A DNA stretch of 64,000 nucleotides from Streptomyces sp. Ru62 (GTDB lineage Bacteria; Actinomycetota; Actinomycetes; Streptomycetales; Streptomycetaceae): contig NZ_PQSU01000022.1 in NCBI RefSeq assembly GCF_002920615.1, positions 62,001 through 126,000 on the forward strand, written 5' to 3'. The position numbers were made by a program, and so were the translations under genes. This document shows positions 1-8,354 of the stretch, in pieces (position 1 is the stretch's first letter; every line of letters begins with the position of its first letter). Under the pieces are notes generated by a model, which saw nothing but the letters and a program-made list of their open reading frames with translations, was not told where the DNA came from and did no database searches.

Positions 1-1230
1 GGCGACCTCGGCGAGCGCGTCCCTCGTGTAGTCCACGATGTGGATGCCGCGCAGGAAGGACTGGACGGACAGCCCCGAGGAGTGGCAGGCGCAGCCGCCG
101 GTGGGCAGCACGTGGTTGGAGCCGGCGGCGTAGTCGCCGAGCGAGACGGGGGCCCAGGGGCCGATGAAGATCGCGCCGGCGTTGCGGACCCGGTCGGCGA
201 CCGCCGCCGCGTCGGCGGTCTGGATCTCCAGGTGCTCGGCGCCGTACGCGTCGACGACCCGCAGGCCCTCGTCGATGCCGTCGACCAGCACGATGGCGGA
301 CTGCTTGCCCTTCAGCGCGGGCACGATCCGGTCCTCGACGTGCTTGGTGGCCGCGACCTGCGGCTCCAGCTCCTTCTCGACCGCGTCCGCCAGCTCGACG
401 GAGTCGGTGACCAGGACGGCCGCCGCCAGCGGGTCGTGCTCGGCCTGGCTGATCAGGTCGGAGGCGACGTGCACCGGGTCGGCGCCGGCGTCGGCGAGGA
501 TCGCGATCTCGGTCGGGCCGGCCTCGGCGTCGATGCCGATCTTGCCGGTGAAGTAGCGCTTGGCGGCGGCGACCCAGATGTTGCCGGGTCCGGTGACCAT
601 GTTGGCGGGCGGGCAGGACTCCGTGCCGTACGCGAACATCGCGACGGCGGTGGCGCCGCCGGCCGCGTACACCTCGTCCACACCGAGCAGGGCGCAGGCG
701 GCGAGGATCGTCGGGTGCGGCAGTCCGCCGAACTCGGCCTGGGCCGGCGAGGCGAGCGCGATGGACTCGACGCCGGCCTCCTGGGCGGGCACCACGTTCA
801 TCACCACGGAGGACGGGTAGACCGAGCGGCCGCCGGGCGCGTACAGCCCGACGCGCTCGACCGGAACCCATTTCTCGGTCACCGAGCCGCCGGGCACGAC
901 CTGCGTGGTGTGGGTCGTACGGCGCTGCTCGCGGTGGACCAGCCGGGCCCGCCGGATGGACTCCTCCAGGGCGGCGCGCACGGCCGGGTCGAGTCCGGCG
1001 AGCGCGTCGGTGAGTGCCTGGGCCGGGACACGGACGGATTCCAGCCGCACTCCGTCGAACTTCTCGGCGAAGTCGATCAGCGCCGCGTCGCCACGATGAT
1101 GCACGGCCTCGCAGATCGGGCGCACCTTCTCCAGGGCGGCCTGAACGTCGAAGTCGGCTCGGGGCAGCAGGTCGCGCAGGGCGGGGCCCTCGGGAAGGGC
1201 GTCGCCGCGCAGATCGATTCGGGAAATCAC
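1..1230 (-). CDS. hisD: Histidinol dehydrogenase, C-terminus cut by window edge
   Basis: HisD catalyses the last two steps of histidine biosynthesis, oxidising L-histidinol to L-histidine with NAD+ and a zinc ion. The window holds 410 codons of a family that is usually about 430-440 residues, so the extreme C-terminus, including the last expected zinc-ligand histidine, lies beyond position 1. Visible motifs are SQAEHDP near residue 260 (two zinc ligands) and AEHLEI near residue 331 (catalytic Glu-His pair). GDYAAGSNHVLPTGG follows, with the ligand aspartate. The GTG start at 1230 has no clear Shine-Dalgarno; a GAGAAT box lies 7 nt upstream, so the message may be leaderless. The gene faces away from its right neighbour across a 220-bp region carrying three direct repeats. 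Confidence 0.96.
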   Translation of the reverse strand, partial: MISRIDLRGDALPEGPALRDLLPRADFDVQAALEKVRPICEAVHHRGDAALIDFAEKFDGVRLESVRVPAQALTDALAGLDPAVRAALEESIRRARLVHREQRRTTHTTQVVPGGSVTEKWVPVERVGLYAPGGRSVYPSSVVMNVVPAQEAGVESIALASPAQAEFGGLPHPTILAACALLGVDEVYAAGGATAVAMFAYGTESCPPANMVTGPGNIWVAAAKRYFTGKIGIDAEAGPTEIAILADAGADPVHVASDLISQAEHDPLAAAVLVTDSVELADAVEKELEPQVAATKHVEDRIVPALKGKQSAIVLVDGIDEGLRVVDAYGAEHLEIQTADAAAVADRVRNAGAIFIGPWAPVSLGDYAAGSNHVLPTGGCACHSSGLSVQSFLRGIHIVDYTRDALAEVA

Positions 1231-1274
1231 AGTCCCAATTCTCTCAGACCGCCGTCGGCAGCCGTCCGCGCGTA

Positions 1275-1344
1275 TCAATGGCTGATACAGACCGTGGGTC
1301 AATGGCCGGTACAGACGTGGGTCAATGACTGGTACAGAGGGTGG
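1275..1344. repeat. Three 23/24-bp direct repeats between hisD and the divergent gene
   Basis: Three imperfect copies begin at 1275, 1299 and 1322, sharing the core TCAATG-N3-GRTACAGA and ending in GTGG or TGGG. The spacing of 24 and 23 bp puts them on nearly the same helix face. The lower strand of copies 2 and 3 reads ATTGACCCAC, which also resembles a -35 element. The location between divergent starts suggests a regulatory array, but no regulator is identified. Confidence 0.6.
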
Positions 1345-1450
1345 CCGGAACCCGGAAGATCACCTTCACGGGTGGTGTCCCGGCGGTCACAGAGGGCATG
1401 AACGGCTGTACGAAAACCAGCGAACCGGAAGAGGCGAGAAGAGGAGAACG

Positions 1451-3028
1451 GTGAGCGAGGGGGCCGGCATCCGCACGGGGGACCTGCCGGACGACCTGAC
1501 CGCGACCGAGGCGGGCATGTGGCAGGCCTTCCGCAACGGCAGCGTGTACGACCTGAGCAGCGGCGACTTCGCGGTGGACGATCCGCACGGCGGGCATCCC
1601 TGGGGTCCGGAGCGGACCGTACGGGCCCGTATCGTCTGCTGGCTGCTCCTCGACGGCCCGCCGGCGCTCGCCGGCCGGGTGTCCGCGCTCAAGCTCGTCG
1701 GCGTGCGCGTCACCGACCCGCTGGACCTGGCGGGCGGCCAGGTCACGCCGTACGTGGAACTGCGCGGCTGCCGTTTCGACGAGGAGATCCGGCTGCCGGA
1801 GGCCCGGTTCACGACCCTGCGCCTGGTGGACTGCGCGGTGCCCCGCCTGGAGGCCGCCCGCGTGCACACGGAGGGCGATCTGCATCTGCCGCGCTGCCGC
1901 TTCCAGAACGGGGTCCGGCTGACGGACGCGCACATCGGCACCGATCTGCTGCTCAACCAGGCGGTCGCCTACCGGGACCGCAGCGGGCGGTCGATCGCGG
2001 CCGACGGGCTGACCGTCGGCCAGGACCTCCAGGCGGAGATGCTGGAGTCGCACGGCGAGTTCAGCCTGCGCGGCGCCCAGATCGGCGTCTCGCTCAGCCT
2101 GCGCGGCGCCAGGCTCGCCAACCCCTACGCCCGTTTCGCCCTGAACGCCCCCCAGCTGACGGTCGAGCGGACCCTGTACCTGACCCCGGCCGGTGTGGGC
2201 AACCCGCTGCTGAGCGGCACGACACCCGCGCGCGGGACACGCATCCAGCGGTTCGAGTCCCGGGGCGGGGTGCGTCTGGACGACGGGCGGTTCGGGGACG
2301 CCGTCGACCTGGAGCGGGCCCGGTTCGCCCTCACCGACGACCAGGAACTGTCGCTGCGCCGGGTGCAGACGCCGGAGCTGCGCTTCCTCGGGGACAAGCC
2401 GGAGCGCGGCAAGGTGGTGCTGTCCGGCGCGCGGGTGGTGAACCTGGTGGACCGGGCGAGCAGCTGGCCGGACGCGGGCAATCTGCACATGGGCGGGTTC
2501 GCCTACGAGAGCCTGGTGCCGCAGGGCCCGTTCCCGCTGACCCAGCGCCTGGACTGGGTGGCGGCGGCCACCGCCGAGTACGCCCCGGAGCCGTACGAGC
2601 GGCTGGCGGCGGTGCTGCGCGCGGCCGGGGAGGACGAGGACGCGCGCGAGGTGCTGCTCGCCAAGCAGCGCCGGCGGCGCGAGACGCTGCCGCTGGCCGG
2701 CAAGTTCTGGGGTTACCTCCAGGACTGGACGGTCGCCTACGGCTACCGCCCGGGCCGGGCCGCGGTGTGGATGGCGGTGCTGTGGGCGGCGGGCACGCTC
2801 GCCTTCGCCCGCGCGGACCATCCGCCGGTCAGCTCCGGCGGCCACCCGGTGTGGAGCCCGGCGCTGTTCACGCTGGACCTGCTGCTGCCGGTGATCGACC
2901 TGGGCCAGGCGGGCCAGTGGCAGCTGCGCGGCGGCTGGCAGTGGCTGGCGGCGGGGCTGATCCTGATCGGCTGGGTCCTGGCGACGACGGTGGCGGCGGG
3001 CGCGACCCGGCTGCTGCGGCGGAGCTGA
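1451..3028 (+). CDS. Membrane protein with beta-helix-like repeats (often named membrane-associated oxidoreductase)
   Basis: This 525-residue protein belongs to a Streptomyces family commonly labelled membrane-associated oxidoreductase, but I see no Rossmann, flavin or metal-binding motif to support that name. Residues about 80-370 consist of short strands with periodic buried Leu/Val and Arg/Asp turns (for example RLVDCAVPRLEAARVHTEGD). This pattern is typical of pentapeptide-like right-handed beta-helices. The C-terminus carries two hydrophobic segments, roughly residues 434-455 and 495-520, separated by a loop containing a third weak one. The start is set at the GTG at 1451, after a GGAGAA; the open frame reaches back to 1325, but that would add 42 residues of low-quality sequence. 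It is transcribed away from hisD. Function unknown. Confidence 0.8.
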   Translation: MSEGAGIRTGDLPDDLTATEAGMWQAFRNGSVYDLSSGDFAVDDPHGGHPWGPERTVRARIVCWLLLDGPPALAGRVSALKLVGVRVTDPLDLAGGQVTPYVELRGCRFDEEIRLPEARFTTLRLVDCAVPRLEAARVHTEGDLHLPRCRFQNGVRLTDAHIGTDLLLNQAVAYRDRSGRSIAADGLTVGQDLQAEMLESHGEFSLRGAQIGVSLSLRGARLANPYARFALNAPQLTVERTLYLTPAGVGNPLLSGTTPARGTRIQRFESRGGVRLDDGRFGDAVDLERARFALTDDQELSLRRVQTPELRFLGDKPERGKVVLSGARVVNLVDRASSWPDAGNLHMGGFAYESLVPQGPFPLTQRLDWVAAATAEYAPEPYERLAAVLRAAGEDEDAREVLLAKQRRRRETLPLAGKFWGYLQDWTVAYGYRPGRAAVWMAVLWAAGTLAFARADHPPVSSGGHPVWSPALFTLDLLLPVIDLGQAGQWQLRGGWQWLAAGLILIGWVLATTVAAGATRLLRRS

Positions 3029-3098
3029 CGGAACACGGCGGAGCGGACGGAACACGGCGGAGCCGACGGAACACGGCGGCACCGACGGAACACGGCGC
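3027..3098. repeat. 19-bp tandem repeat, four copies, at a gene's 3' end
   Basis: The unit GACGGAACACGGCGGAGCG occurs at 3027, 3046, 3065 and (degenerate) 3084, an exact 19-bp period. The first copy overlaps the last base pair of the upstream stop codon. The remaining sequence to 3282 shows no convincing gene, terminator or promoter. Confidence 0.85.
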
Positions 3099-3282
3099 GC
3101 GGCCGACGCGAGCCATCAGGCGCAATCCATCAACGCTGACGGAATCTGCCCTTCACGCACACACCCCGCACAACATGCACATTCACCCTTTACCGCTCCT
3201 TGACTCTCGCACGTACAACTTTCCATGACTTGCCCGGGCCCTCTGGCGCCGCCCCGACCTGCGGACTTTCAATGGTCGGACC

Positions 3283-4356
3283 ATGGCTCTGCTGCCCTCG
3301 TTCATCCGCCCCACCCGGATGACCAAACGCTCCGCGCGCCCGGCCGACCGCCCGCCGGCCGGGGACGAGGCCGTGCTCGACGCGCCCGACGACCGCCTCT
3401 CACCCGCGCTGGTCGCGGCCGGCCGGGGCGAGTACGCCGCCGCGGCCGGCCTGCTCGCCGCCACCCGCACCGCGACCGAGTGGGAGAACCGGGACCGGTA
3501 CGTACGGCGCCTGACCGCCTTCGCCCGCTCGCGCCCCGAGTGGTACGAGGAGTGGCGCGCCGCCGCCCCGGACGACCCCGGCGTGCTGCTGCTCGGGGCC
3601 CAGCTGGCGGTGGACCGCGCCTGGCCCTCGCCCGCCCGGGCCGAGCTGCTGCGCGAGGTGAGCCCGCTCATCACCGCCGCCGCCCGCGCCGACGACCGCG
3701 ACCCGGTGCCCTGGCGGATCGCGCTCGACCACGCGCGCGGCTCGCGGGCCGGGCACCGCTACTTCGAGGAGCTGTGGGAGGCGGCCGTCCGGCGCGCCCC
3801 GCACCACTACGGCTGCCATGTGGCCGCCCTGCGCTACCTGGCCGCCTTCTGTTGCGCCCAGTGGGGAGACACGCCCCACAGCCCCCATGGCTCGCACCGG
3901 GCGTGCTTCGACTTCGCCGAGCGCGCCGCGCAGGACGCCCCGGCCGACTCGCTCGTCCAGGCGCTGCCCGCCCGGGCGGCCTTCGGCTGCCTGACCGACG
4001 ACTGCGACCCCGAGGTGCCGCGCGCCCGGCTGGACGCGGCGGCCGACCGCGCCATCGAGCTCTCCGGGCGTTTTCCGGCGGCCGACCCGTGGCCCGCCGA
4101 GGTCCGCAACAAACTGCTGTACGTCCTGCTGCGACTGGACCGCTGGGAGGACGCCCGCACCCAGCTGCGCCTGATCGGCCCCTACGCCACCTCCTTCCCC
4201 TGGGACCGGATCTCGGACGACCCGCTCGGCCACTTCCTGCGCGTGCGCGAACACCTGGAGACGGCGCTCCCGCGGCCCGCCCCGGCCGGGCTGCTGACGG
4301 CGTCCCGGGACCCCCTCGGCGAGCACGGCGGACACGCCCGCGCCGCCGACCACTAG
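3283..4356 (+). CDS. Hypothetical alpha-helical protein
   Basis: This 357-residue protein is not recognised beyond its resemblance to conserved hypothetical Streptomyces proteins. It is Ala/Arg/Leu-rich and predicted to be almost entirely helical. Helix pairs such as PALVAAGRGEYAAAAGLLA and VRNKLLYVLLRLDRWEDART look like degenerate TPR units, suggesting a protein-interaction solenoid. It has no signal peptide or membrane segment. A cluster of Cys/His residues (FCCAQWGDTPHSPHGSH) lies near residue 190. The ATG at 3283 is the first start in frame; there is no strong ribosome-binding site. Its stop codon forms part of the -10-like box of the next gene, 11 bp downstream. Confidence 0.75.
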   Translation: MALLPSFIRPTRMTKRSARPADRPPAGDEAVLDAPDDRLSPALVAAGRGEYAAAAGLLAATRTATEWENRDRYVRRLTAFARSRPEWYEEWRAAAPDDPGVLLLGAQLAVDRAWPSPARAELLREVSPLITAAARADDRDPVPWRIALDHARGSRAGHRYFEELWEAAVRRAPHHYGCHVAALRYLAAFCCAQWGDTPHSPHGSHRACFDFAERAAQDAPADSLVQALPARAAFGCLTDDCDPEVPRARLDAAADRAIELSGRFPAADPWPAEVRNKLLYVLLRLDRWEDARTQLRLIGPYATSFPWDRISDDPLGHFLRVREHLETALPRPAPAGLLTASRDPLGEHGGHARAADH

Positions 4357-4367
4357 GCTGGGGCGCC
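4354..4367 (+). promoter_or_regulatory. TAGGCT -10 box next to a GTG start (leaderless candidate)
   Basis: TAGGCT at 4354-4359 ends 8 nt before the GTG at 4368, and there is no Shine-Dalgarno. This spacing puts the transcription start at or within 1-2 nt of the start codon. The box overlaps the TAG stop codon of the previous gene. No good -35 hexamer is visible. Confidence 0.5.
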
Positions 4368-5108
4368 GTGACCACCGTCCGTCTCCCGCTCTTTCCGCTG
4401 AACTCGGTGCTGTTCCCGGGGCTCGTGCTGCCGCTGAACGTCTTCGAGGAGCGTTATCGCGCCATGATGCGCGCGCTGTTGAAGACCCCCGAGGAGGAGC
4501 CGCGCCGCTTCGCGGTCGTCGCCATCCGCGACGGCCACGAGGTCGCGCCGAGCGCCCCGGGCATGCCGGACCCCACGGCCCAGCCCGACCGGGGCCCGGC
4601 CGCCGGCTTCGGCCCCGACCCGCTCAAGGCCTTCCACGGGGTGGGCTGTGTGGCGGACGCGGCGACCATCCGGGAGCGGTCCGACGGCACCTTCGAGGTC
4701 CTGGCGACGGGCACGACGCGTGTCCGCCTGCTGTCCGTGGACGCGTCCGGGCCGTTCCTGACCGCCGAGCTGGAGGAGCTGCCCGAGGAGCCCGGGGACG
4801 AGGCCGGCGCGCTGGCGGAGGGCGTCCTGCGCTCCTTCCGCCAGTACCAGAAGCGTCTGGCGGGGGCCCGCGAGCGCTCGCTGTCCACCGGTGCCGACCT
4901 GCCCGACGACCCGGGCGTGGTGTCGTACCTGGTGGCCGCCGCGATGGTGCACGACACGCCGACCAAGCAGCGGCTGCTCCAGGCCCCGGACACCGCCTCC
5001 CGGCTCCGGGACGAGCTGAAACTCCTTCGCGCGGAGACGTCCATCATCCGTAGTCTGCCGTCGTTGCCCGCGTTCGAGCTGACGCGGACGCCGACGAGTC
5101 TGAACTGA
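4368..5108 (+). CDS. LON N-terminal substrate-binding domain protein
   Basis: This 246-residue protein consists of a stand-alone LON substrate-binding (LAN/PUA-like) domain. The start RLPLFPLNSVLFPGLVLPLN and the FEERYRAMMRALL segment are the family hallmark. A central GVGCVADAATIRERSDGTF beta section and a helical C-terminal half follow. There is no AAA ATPase or protease domain, so it is not Lon itself; such proteins are thought to recognise unfolded substrates or act as adaptors. The GTG at 4368 is preceded by TAGGCT and no ribosome-binding site, which suggests a leaderless message. The next gene starts 18 bp after its stop and is probably co-transcribed. Confidence 0.9.
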   Translation: MTTVRLPLFPLNSVLFPGLVLPLNVFEERYRAMMRALLKTPEEEPRRFAVVAIRDGHEVAPSAPGMPDPTAQPDRGPAAGFGPDPLKAFHGVGCVADAATIRERSDGTFEVLATGTTRVRLLSVDASGPFLTAELEELPEEPGDEAGALAEGVLRSFRQYQKRLAGARERSLSTGADLPDDPGVVSYLVAAAMVHDTPTKQRLLQAPDTASRLRDELKLLRAETSIIRSLPSLPAFELTRTPTSLN

Positions 5109-5126
5109 GGGAAGCACGACACCCAG

Positions 5127-5627
5127 ATGGCGAAGAAGTCGAAGAAGCAGCAGTCCGGGGGAACGCCCGCGACGGTGGCCCTGACGGCGGCGGGCGTGGA
5201 CTTCACGGTCCACGCCTACGACCACGACCCGTCCCACCCCTCCTACGGCGAGGAGGCGGCGGAGGCGATGGGAGTCTCCCCCGACCGTGTCTTCAAGACC
5301 CTGGTGGCCGACGTCGACGGCTCCCTGGTGGTCGGTGTGGTCCCGGTGGCCGGCTCGCTGGATCTGAAGGCCCTGGCGGCGGCGGTGGGCGGCAAGCGGG
5401 CGAGCATGGCCGACCCGGCCCTCGCCGAACGCACCACGGGCTACGTCCGCGGCGGCATCTCCCCGCTCGGCCAGCGCAAGAAGCTCCCGACGGTGATCGA
5501 CGACTCGGCACAGTCCCACGCGACGATCTGCGTCTCGGCGGGCCGCCGGGGCCTGGAGGTCGAGCTGGCGCCGGGGGACCTGGCGAAGCTGACGGAGGCG
5601 GTGCCGGCGCCGATCGGACGCGGCTGA
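5127..5627 (+). CDS. ybaK: YbaK/EbsC-family Cys-tRNA(Pro) deacylase
   Basis: This 166-residue protein is a single-domain YbaK-type trans-editing factor, which hydrolyses Cys wrongly attached to tRNA(Pro) by prolyl-tRNA synthetase. Family features include the basic N-terminus MAKKSKKQQ, the F-K-T-L-V strand (DRVFKTLVADVDG) with the conserved catalytic-site lysine, and the GYVRGGISPLGQRKKLP segment typical of YbaK. The length matches the family. The ATG start follows AGGGAAG. It lies 18 bp behind the LON-domain gene, so translation quality control and protein quality control may share a transcript. Confidence 0.93.
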   Translation: MAKKSKKQQSGGTPATVALTAAGVDFTVHAYDHDPSHPSYGEEAAEAMGVSPDRVFKTLVADVDGSLVVGVVPVAGSLDLKALAAAVGGKRASMADPALAERTTGYVRGGISPLGQRKKLPTVIDDSAQSHATICVSAGRRGLEVELAPGDLAKLTEAVPAPIGRG

Positions 5628-5644
5628 CGGGCTCGCCCGCCCCG

Positions 5645-5689
5645 CTCACTCCACGGCGTCCGCCACAGCGCCTCACTCCACGGCGTCCG
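5645..5689. repeat. 18-bp perfect direct repeat between convergent genes
   Basis: CTCACTCCACGGCGTCCG occurs at 5645-5662 and 5672-5689, a 27-bp period. It lies in the 62-bp gap between the ends of the plus-strand ybaK and the minus-strand membrane-protein gene, whose stop codon begins at the next base. It is probably a local tandem duplication. Confidence 0.8.
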
Positions 5690-6331
5690 TCACGGCCTCT
5701 CGCCGTACGGCAGCTCGGGGTCGCGGGGCCCGAACAGCGCGGTCAGTCCGAGATGCACCAGCAACCCCGCCAACGGCCACGCCAGCAACGCCCCCTTCGC
5801 CGACAGCTCCAGCGGCGCGGAGAACGTCACGCCCTTGCCCACGGCCTGCGCGTGCGCGAGCACGTCCGACTCGGGCCCCAGCCACACCCCGAGCCGCCAG
5901 GCCAGCAGCGACCCGAGCAGCCCGCCGAGGCCGAGGGCCACCGCGAGCGGCACACCCCCGCGCCGCCGCAGCAGGAACACCACCACGGCGCTGACCAGAC
6001 CGAAGGCAAGCCCCAGCAGGATGAACGTTCCGTCCACCCCGACCGCCTGCTCGCCCTCGGTGTCCTTCACGTAGACGACCCAGTTCTTGTCGACCTCGTC
6101 ACCGATCAGCGGCACGTGCGGCGCCAGCCACCACCACAGCAGCCCCAGCAGCACCCCGCCGAGCGCCAGCGCCACCGTGATCACGGCGGCCTCCCGCAGT
6201 TCCGTCTTCATCCCGGGGCCGTCCTGTTCGTACGCGCCCGCACCCGGCGCACCGGCGGGCGGCGGCGCCTGCCAGACCTGGTGCGGGGAGTTCTCGTGCG
6301 GCGGAGGAGGCGGAGTCAGCGGTGCGGTCAC
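5690..6331 (-). CDS. Conserved membrane protein with proline-rich N-terminus
   Basis: This 213-residue protein has a cytoplasmic, Pro/Gly-rich N-terminal stretch (LTPPPPPHENSPHQVWQAPP). Four hydrophobic segments follow, near residues 45-66 (VALALGGVLLGLLWWWLAP), 93-113, 122-142 and 181-203. Between the first two is a short charged loop, ELREAA on one side and DKNWVVYVKDTEGE on the other. No catalytic motif is visible. It resembles the DUF2567-type conserved membrane proteins of Streptomyces, but I cannot confirm the family. The chosen GTG at 6331 lies 6 nt after a CACGAT box and lacks a ribosome-binding site. It is transcribed in the same direction as the ABC exporter genes upstream. Confidence 0.8.
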   Translation of the reverse strand: MTAPLTPPPPPHENSPHQVWQAPPPAGAPGAGAYEQDGPGMKTELREAAVITVALALGGVLLGLLWWWLAPHVPLIGDEVDKNWVVYVKDTEGEQAVGVDGTFILLGLAFGLVSAVVVFLLRRRGGVPLAVALGLGGLLGSLLAWRLGVWLGPESDVLAHAQAVGKGVTFSAPLELSAKGALLAWPLAGLLVHLGLTALFGPRDPELPYGERP

Positions 6332-6365
6332 CCGACTATCGTGCCAGCTCGCGCTGTGGGCCGCG

Positions 6366-7187
6366 TCACCGGACGGCGGCCCTGCGGTACGCCCAGGCCG
6401 CCACGGCCAGCGAGACCACACCGACACCCGCGCACACACCCAGGTCAGCGAGGACGACGGCCCAGTCGGGGTCCGCCCCGAAGGTCCGCGCGTACGCCTC
6501 CACGCCATAGGTCGATGGCAGCAGATCACGGGCCAGCCGTACGATCTCCGGCATCCGGTCGGCCGGCAGCACGCCCAGCAGCAGCGCGGCCGACATGCCG
6601 AGCTGGCCGAGCAGCGTGGCCAGCTCCGGCCGGGGCGCGAGCAGCCCGCAGGCGGCGCCCAGGCCGGCCAGCGCGGCCCCGGCGAGCGGGATGACGGCCA
6701 CCAGGATCCACAGGTTGGACAGCGGCAGCCCGAACAGCACACAGCCGAAGACGGCCGTCACCAGGGTCCCCGGCACGGTGAAGGAGGCGTACGCCGCCGC
6801 CGCGCCCAGCACCACGGCCGCCGGCGGCACCGGCAGTGTGGCGTAGTGGTCGAGCCCGCCGCTGGCCCGCAGCTGCCCGAAGTACTGCGACAGCAGGTTC
6901 AGCGCGACGTACGCGACGACCAGCACGGAGGACCCGGCCACCACGGACTGGGCCTCGTGGCCGCTGTCGACGACACCGCGCATCATCACGGCGATGCCGA
7001 TGGACTGGAACGTGGCCACGAACAGCAGCGGGATCCGCGCCACCCGGGCCCGGGAGAGCTGCGCCCGGTAGACGGCCACCAACGACGGCCACAGCCGCGC
7101 GGACGGCCCGAGCTCGGCCGCGCCGGCCGCCGTGTCCGGTACGGCCCGGGCACCGCCCGGCAGAACCTCGGCGGGTACGACACTCAC
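6366..7187 (-). CDS. ABC-2 type transporter permease
   Basis: This 273-residue integral membrane protein has six hydrophobic segments. Residues 27-55 hold the conserved amphipathic entry LWPSLVAVYRAQLSRARVAR followed by IPLLFVATFQSIGIAVMM, typical of ABC-2 exporter permeases. It should form the membrane channel for the ATPase encoded 94 bp upstream on the same strand. The frame is open to 7265, but the GTG at 7187 is preceded by GAGGAG at good spacing and starts a normal-length protein. The substrate is not evident; exporters of this arrangement move drugs, lipids or polysaccharide precursors. Confidence 0.9.
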   Translation of the reverse strand: MSVVPAEVLPGGARAVPDTAAGAAELGPSARLWPSLVAVYRAQLSRARVARIPLLFVATFQSIGIAVMMRGVVDSGHEAQSVVAGSSVLVVAYVALNLLSQYFGQLRASGGLDHYATLPVPPAAVVLGAAAAYASFTVPGTLVTAVFGCVLFGLPLSNLWILVAVIPLAGAALAGLGAACGLLAPRPELATLLGQLGMSAALLLGVLPADRMPEIVRLARDLLPSTYGVEAYARTFGADPDWAVVLADLGVCAGVGVVSLAVAAWAYRRAAVR

Positions 7188-7281
7188 GACGGGCTGCTCC
7201 TCTTCCCTGCGGCAGTCGCCACGGCGGGCCTGTCCACCCCGGCGGTCGCGCAGACCTCCACGCATTCCATGGCCGGTGCGC

Positions 7282-8295
7282 TCACGTCTTCACCAGCCCC
7301 TGCCGGGCCGCGCCGCCCAGCGCCAGGTAGACGTCCTCCAGGCTGGGCGTGGCGAGCGTGAAGTCGTCCAGGGCGGCGAAGGCGGCGCCGCCGGTCACCG
7401 TGGCGACGACGGCGCGGGCCTCCTCGGGCGCGAGCCGGAGCGTCCAGCGCCGGCCGGACTCCACGGCCCGCTCGTACAGCACGGCGACCTCGGGCACCTC
7501 CAGCGGCGCCCGCTCCCGCCACACCAGCTCCACCCGCACCTCGCCGGCGACCCGTGCCTTGAGTCCGGCGGGGGTGTCGCAGGCGATGACCCGGCCCTGG
7601 TCGAGCACGGCGACCCGGTCCAGGACCGTCTCGGCCTCGATGACGTTGTGGGTGACCAGCAGCACGGTCGTACCGCGCTCGGCCCGCCGCCGGTCCACGG
7701 CGGCCCAGACCGCGCGCCGGGCCACCGGGTCCATGCCGGTGGTCGGCTCGTCCAGCACGAGCAGCGGCCGTTCCCCGACGAGCGCGGTGGCGAAGCAGGC
7801 GAGCCGCCGCTGGCCGCCGGACAGCTTCTTCAGCGCCCGTCCGGCGATCGGGGTCAGCCCCAGTTCCTCCAGGACGGCGTCCCGCTCGGCCCGCGCCCGC
7901 CGGACGTCCAGGCCGCGCAGGCGCCCGGTGGTCTCGGCGGCGAGGGAGACGGTCAGCTCGTCCAGTGCGGTGGACTCCTGGCCCAGGTAGGCGAGGAGCC
8001 GGGCGGCCCGCTCGGGATGGCGCACGATGTCGTGGCCGAGTATCTCGACGCTGCCGGTGTCCGGGCGCAGCAGCCCGGTGAGCTGCCGTACGAGGGTGGA
8101 CTTGCCGGCGCCGTTGGGGCCGAGCAGCCCGAAGACCTCGCCGCGCCGCACGTCCAGTTCGACCCCGTCGGTGGCCCGCACCTCGGGGGTGCCCGGGGCG
8201 CCCCGCCGGCCCTTGACGGCCGGGTAGGTCTTGCCGAGCCCGCGCACGCGTACGACCTCGTCGTACCGAAGTGCCTGTCCCGCGCGCGTACTCAC
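7282..8295 (-). CDS. ABC transporter ATP-binding protein
   Basis: This 337-residue ATPase has a complete set of motifs: Walker A GPNGAGKST, signature LSGGQRRL, Walker B LLVLDEPTTGMDP and H-loop LLVTHN. The region after about residue 250 is the extension common to CcmA/DrrA-type drug-exporter ATPases. It should drive the ABC-2 permease encoded just downstream. An insertion with GRRGAPGTPEVRATDG separates the first two strands, as in other Streptomyces homologues. The start is the GTG at 8295: the open frame extends far upstream, but TAGGCT lies 8 nt before this GTG, suggesting a leaderless transcript. Confidence 0.93.
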   Translation of the reverse strand: MSTRAGQALRYDEVVRVRGLGKTYPAVKGRRGAPGTPEVRATDGVELDVRRGEVFGLLGPNGAGKSTLVRQLTGLLRPDTGSVEILGHDIVRHPERAARLLAYLGQESTALDELTVSLAAETTGRLRGLDVRRARAERDAVLEELGLTPIAGRALKKLSGGQRRLACFATALVGERPLLVLDEPTTGMDPVARRAVWAAVDRRRAERGTTVLLVTHNVIEAETVLDRVAVLDQGRVIACDTPAGLKARVAGEVRVELVWRERAPLEVPEVAVLYERAVESGRRWTLRLAPEEARAVVATVTGGAAFAALDDFTLATPSLEDVYLALGGAARQGLVKT

Positions 8296-8303
8296 AAGGG
8301 ACG

Positions 8304-8309
8304 AGCCTA
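8304..8309 (-). promoter_or_regulatory. TAGGCT -10 box for the ABC exporter operon
   Basis: On the minus strand TAGGCT ends 8 nt before the GTG of the ATPase gene, the same arrangement as at 4354. There is no Shine-Dalgarno between them. The -35 region is not recognisable. Confidence 0.5.
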
Positions 8310-8354
8310 CGGGGTCGGGGCCCTTTACTCGCCCTTGGGGGCGGATCCGGGCGT

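Noticed and set aside
3225..4367. Long upstream extension of the LON-domain frame
   Set aside because: The extension is an out-of-frame shadow of the 357-aa gene; the real protein starts at 4368.
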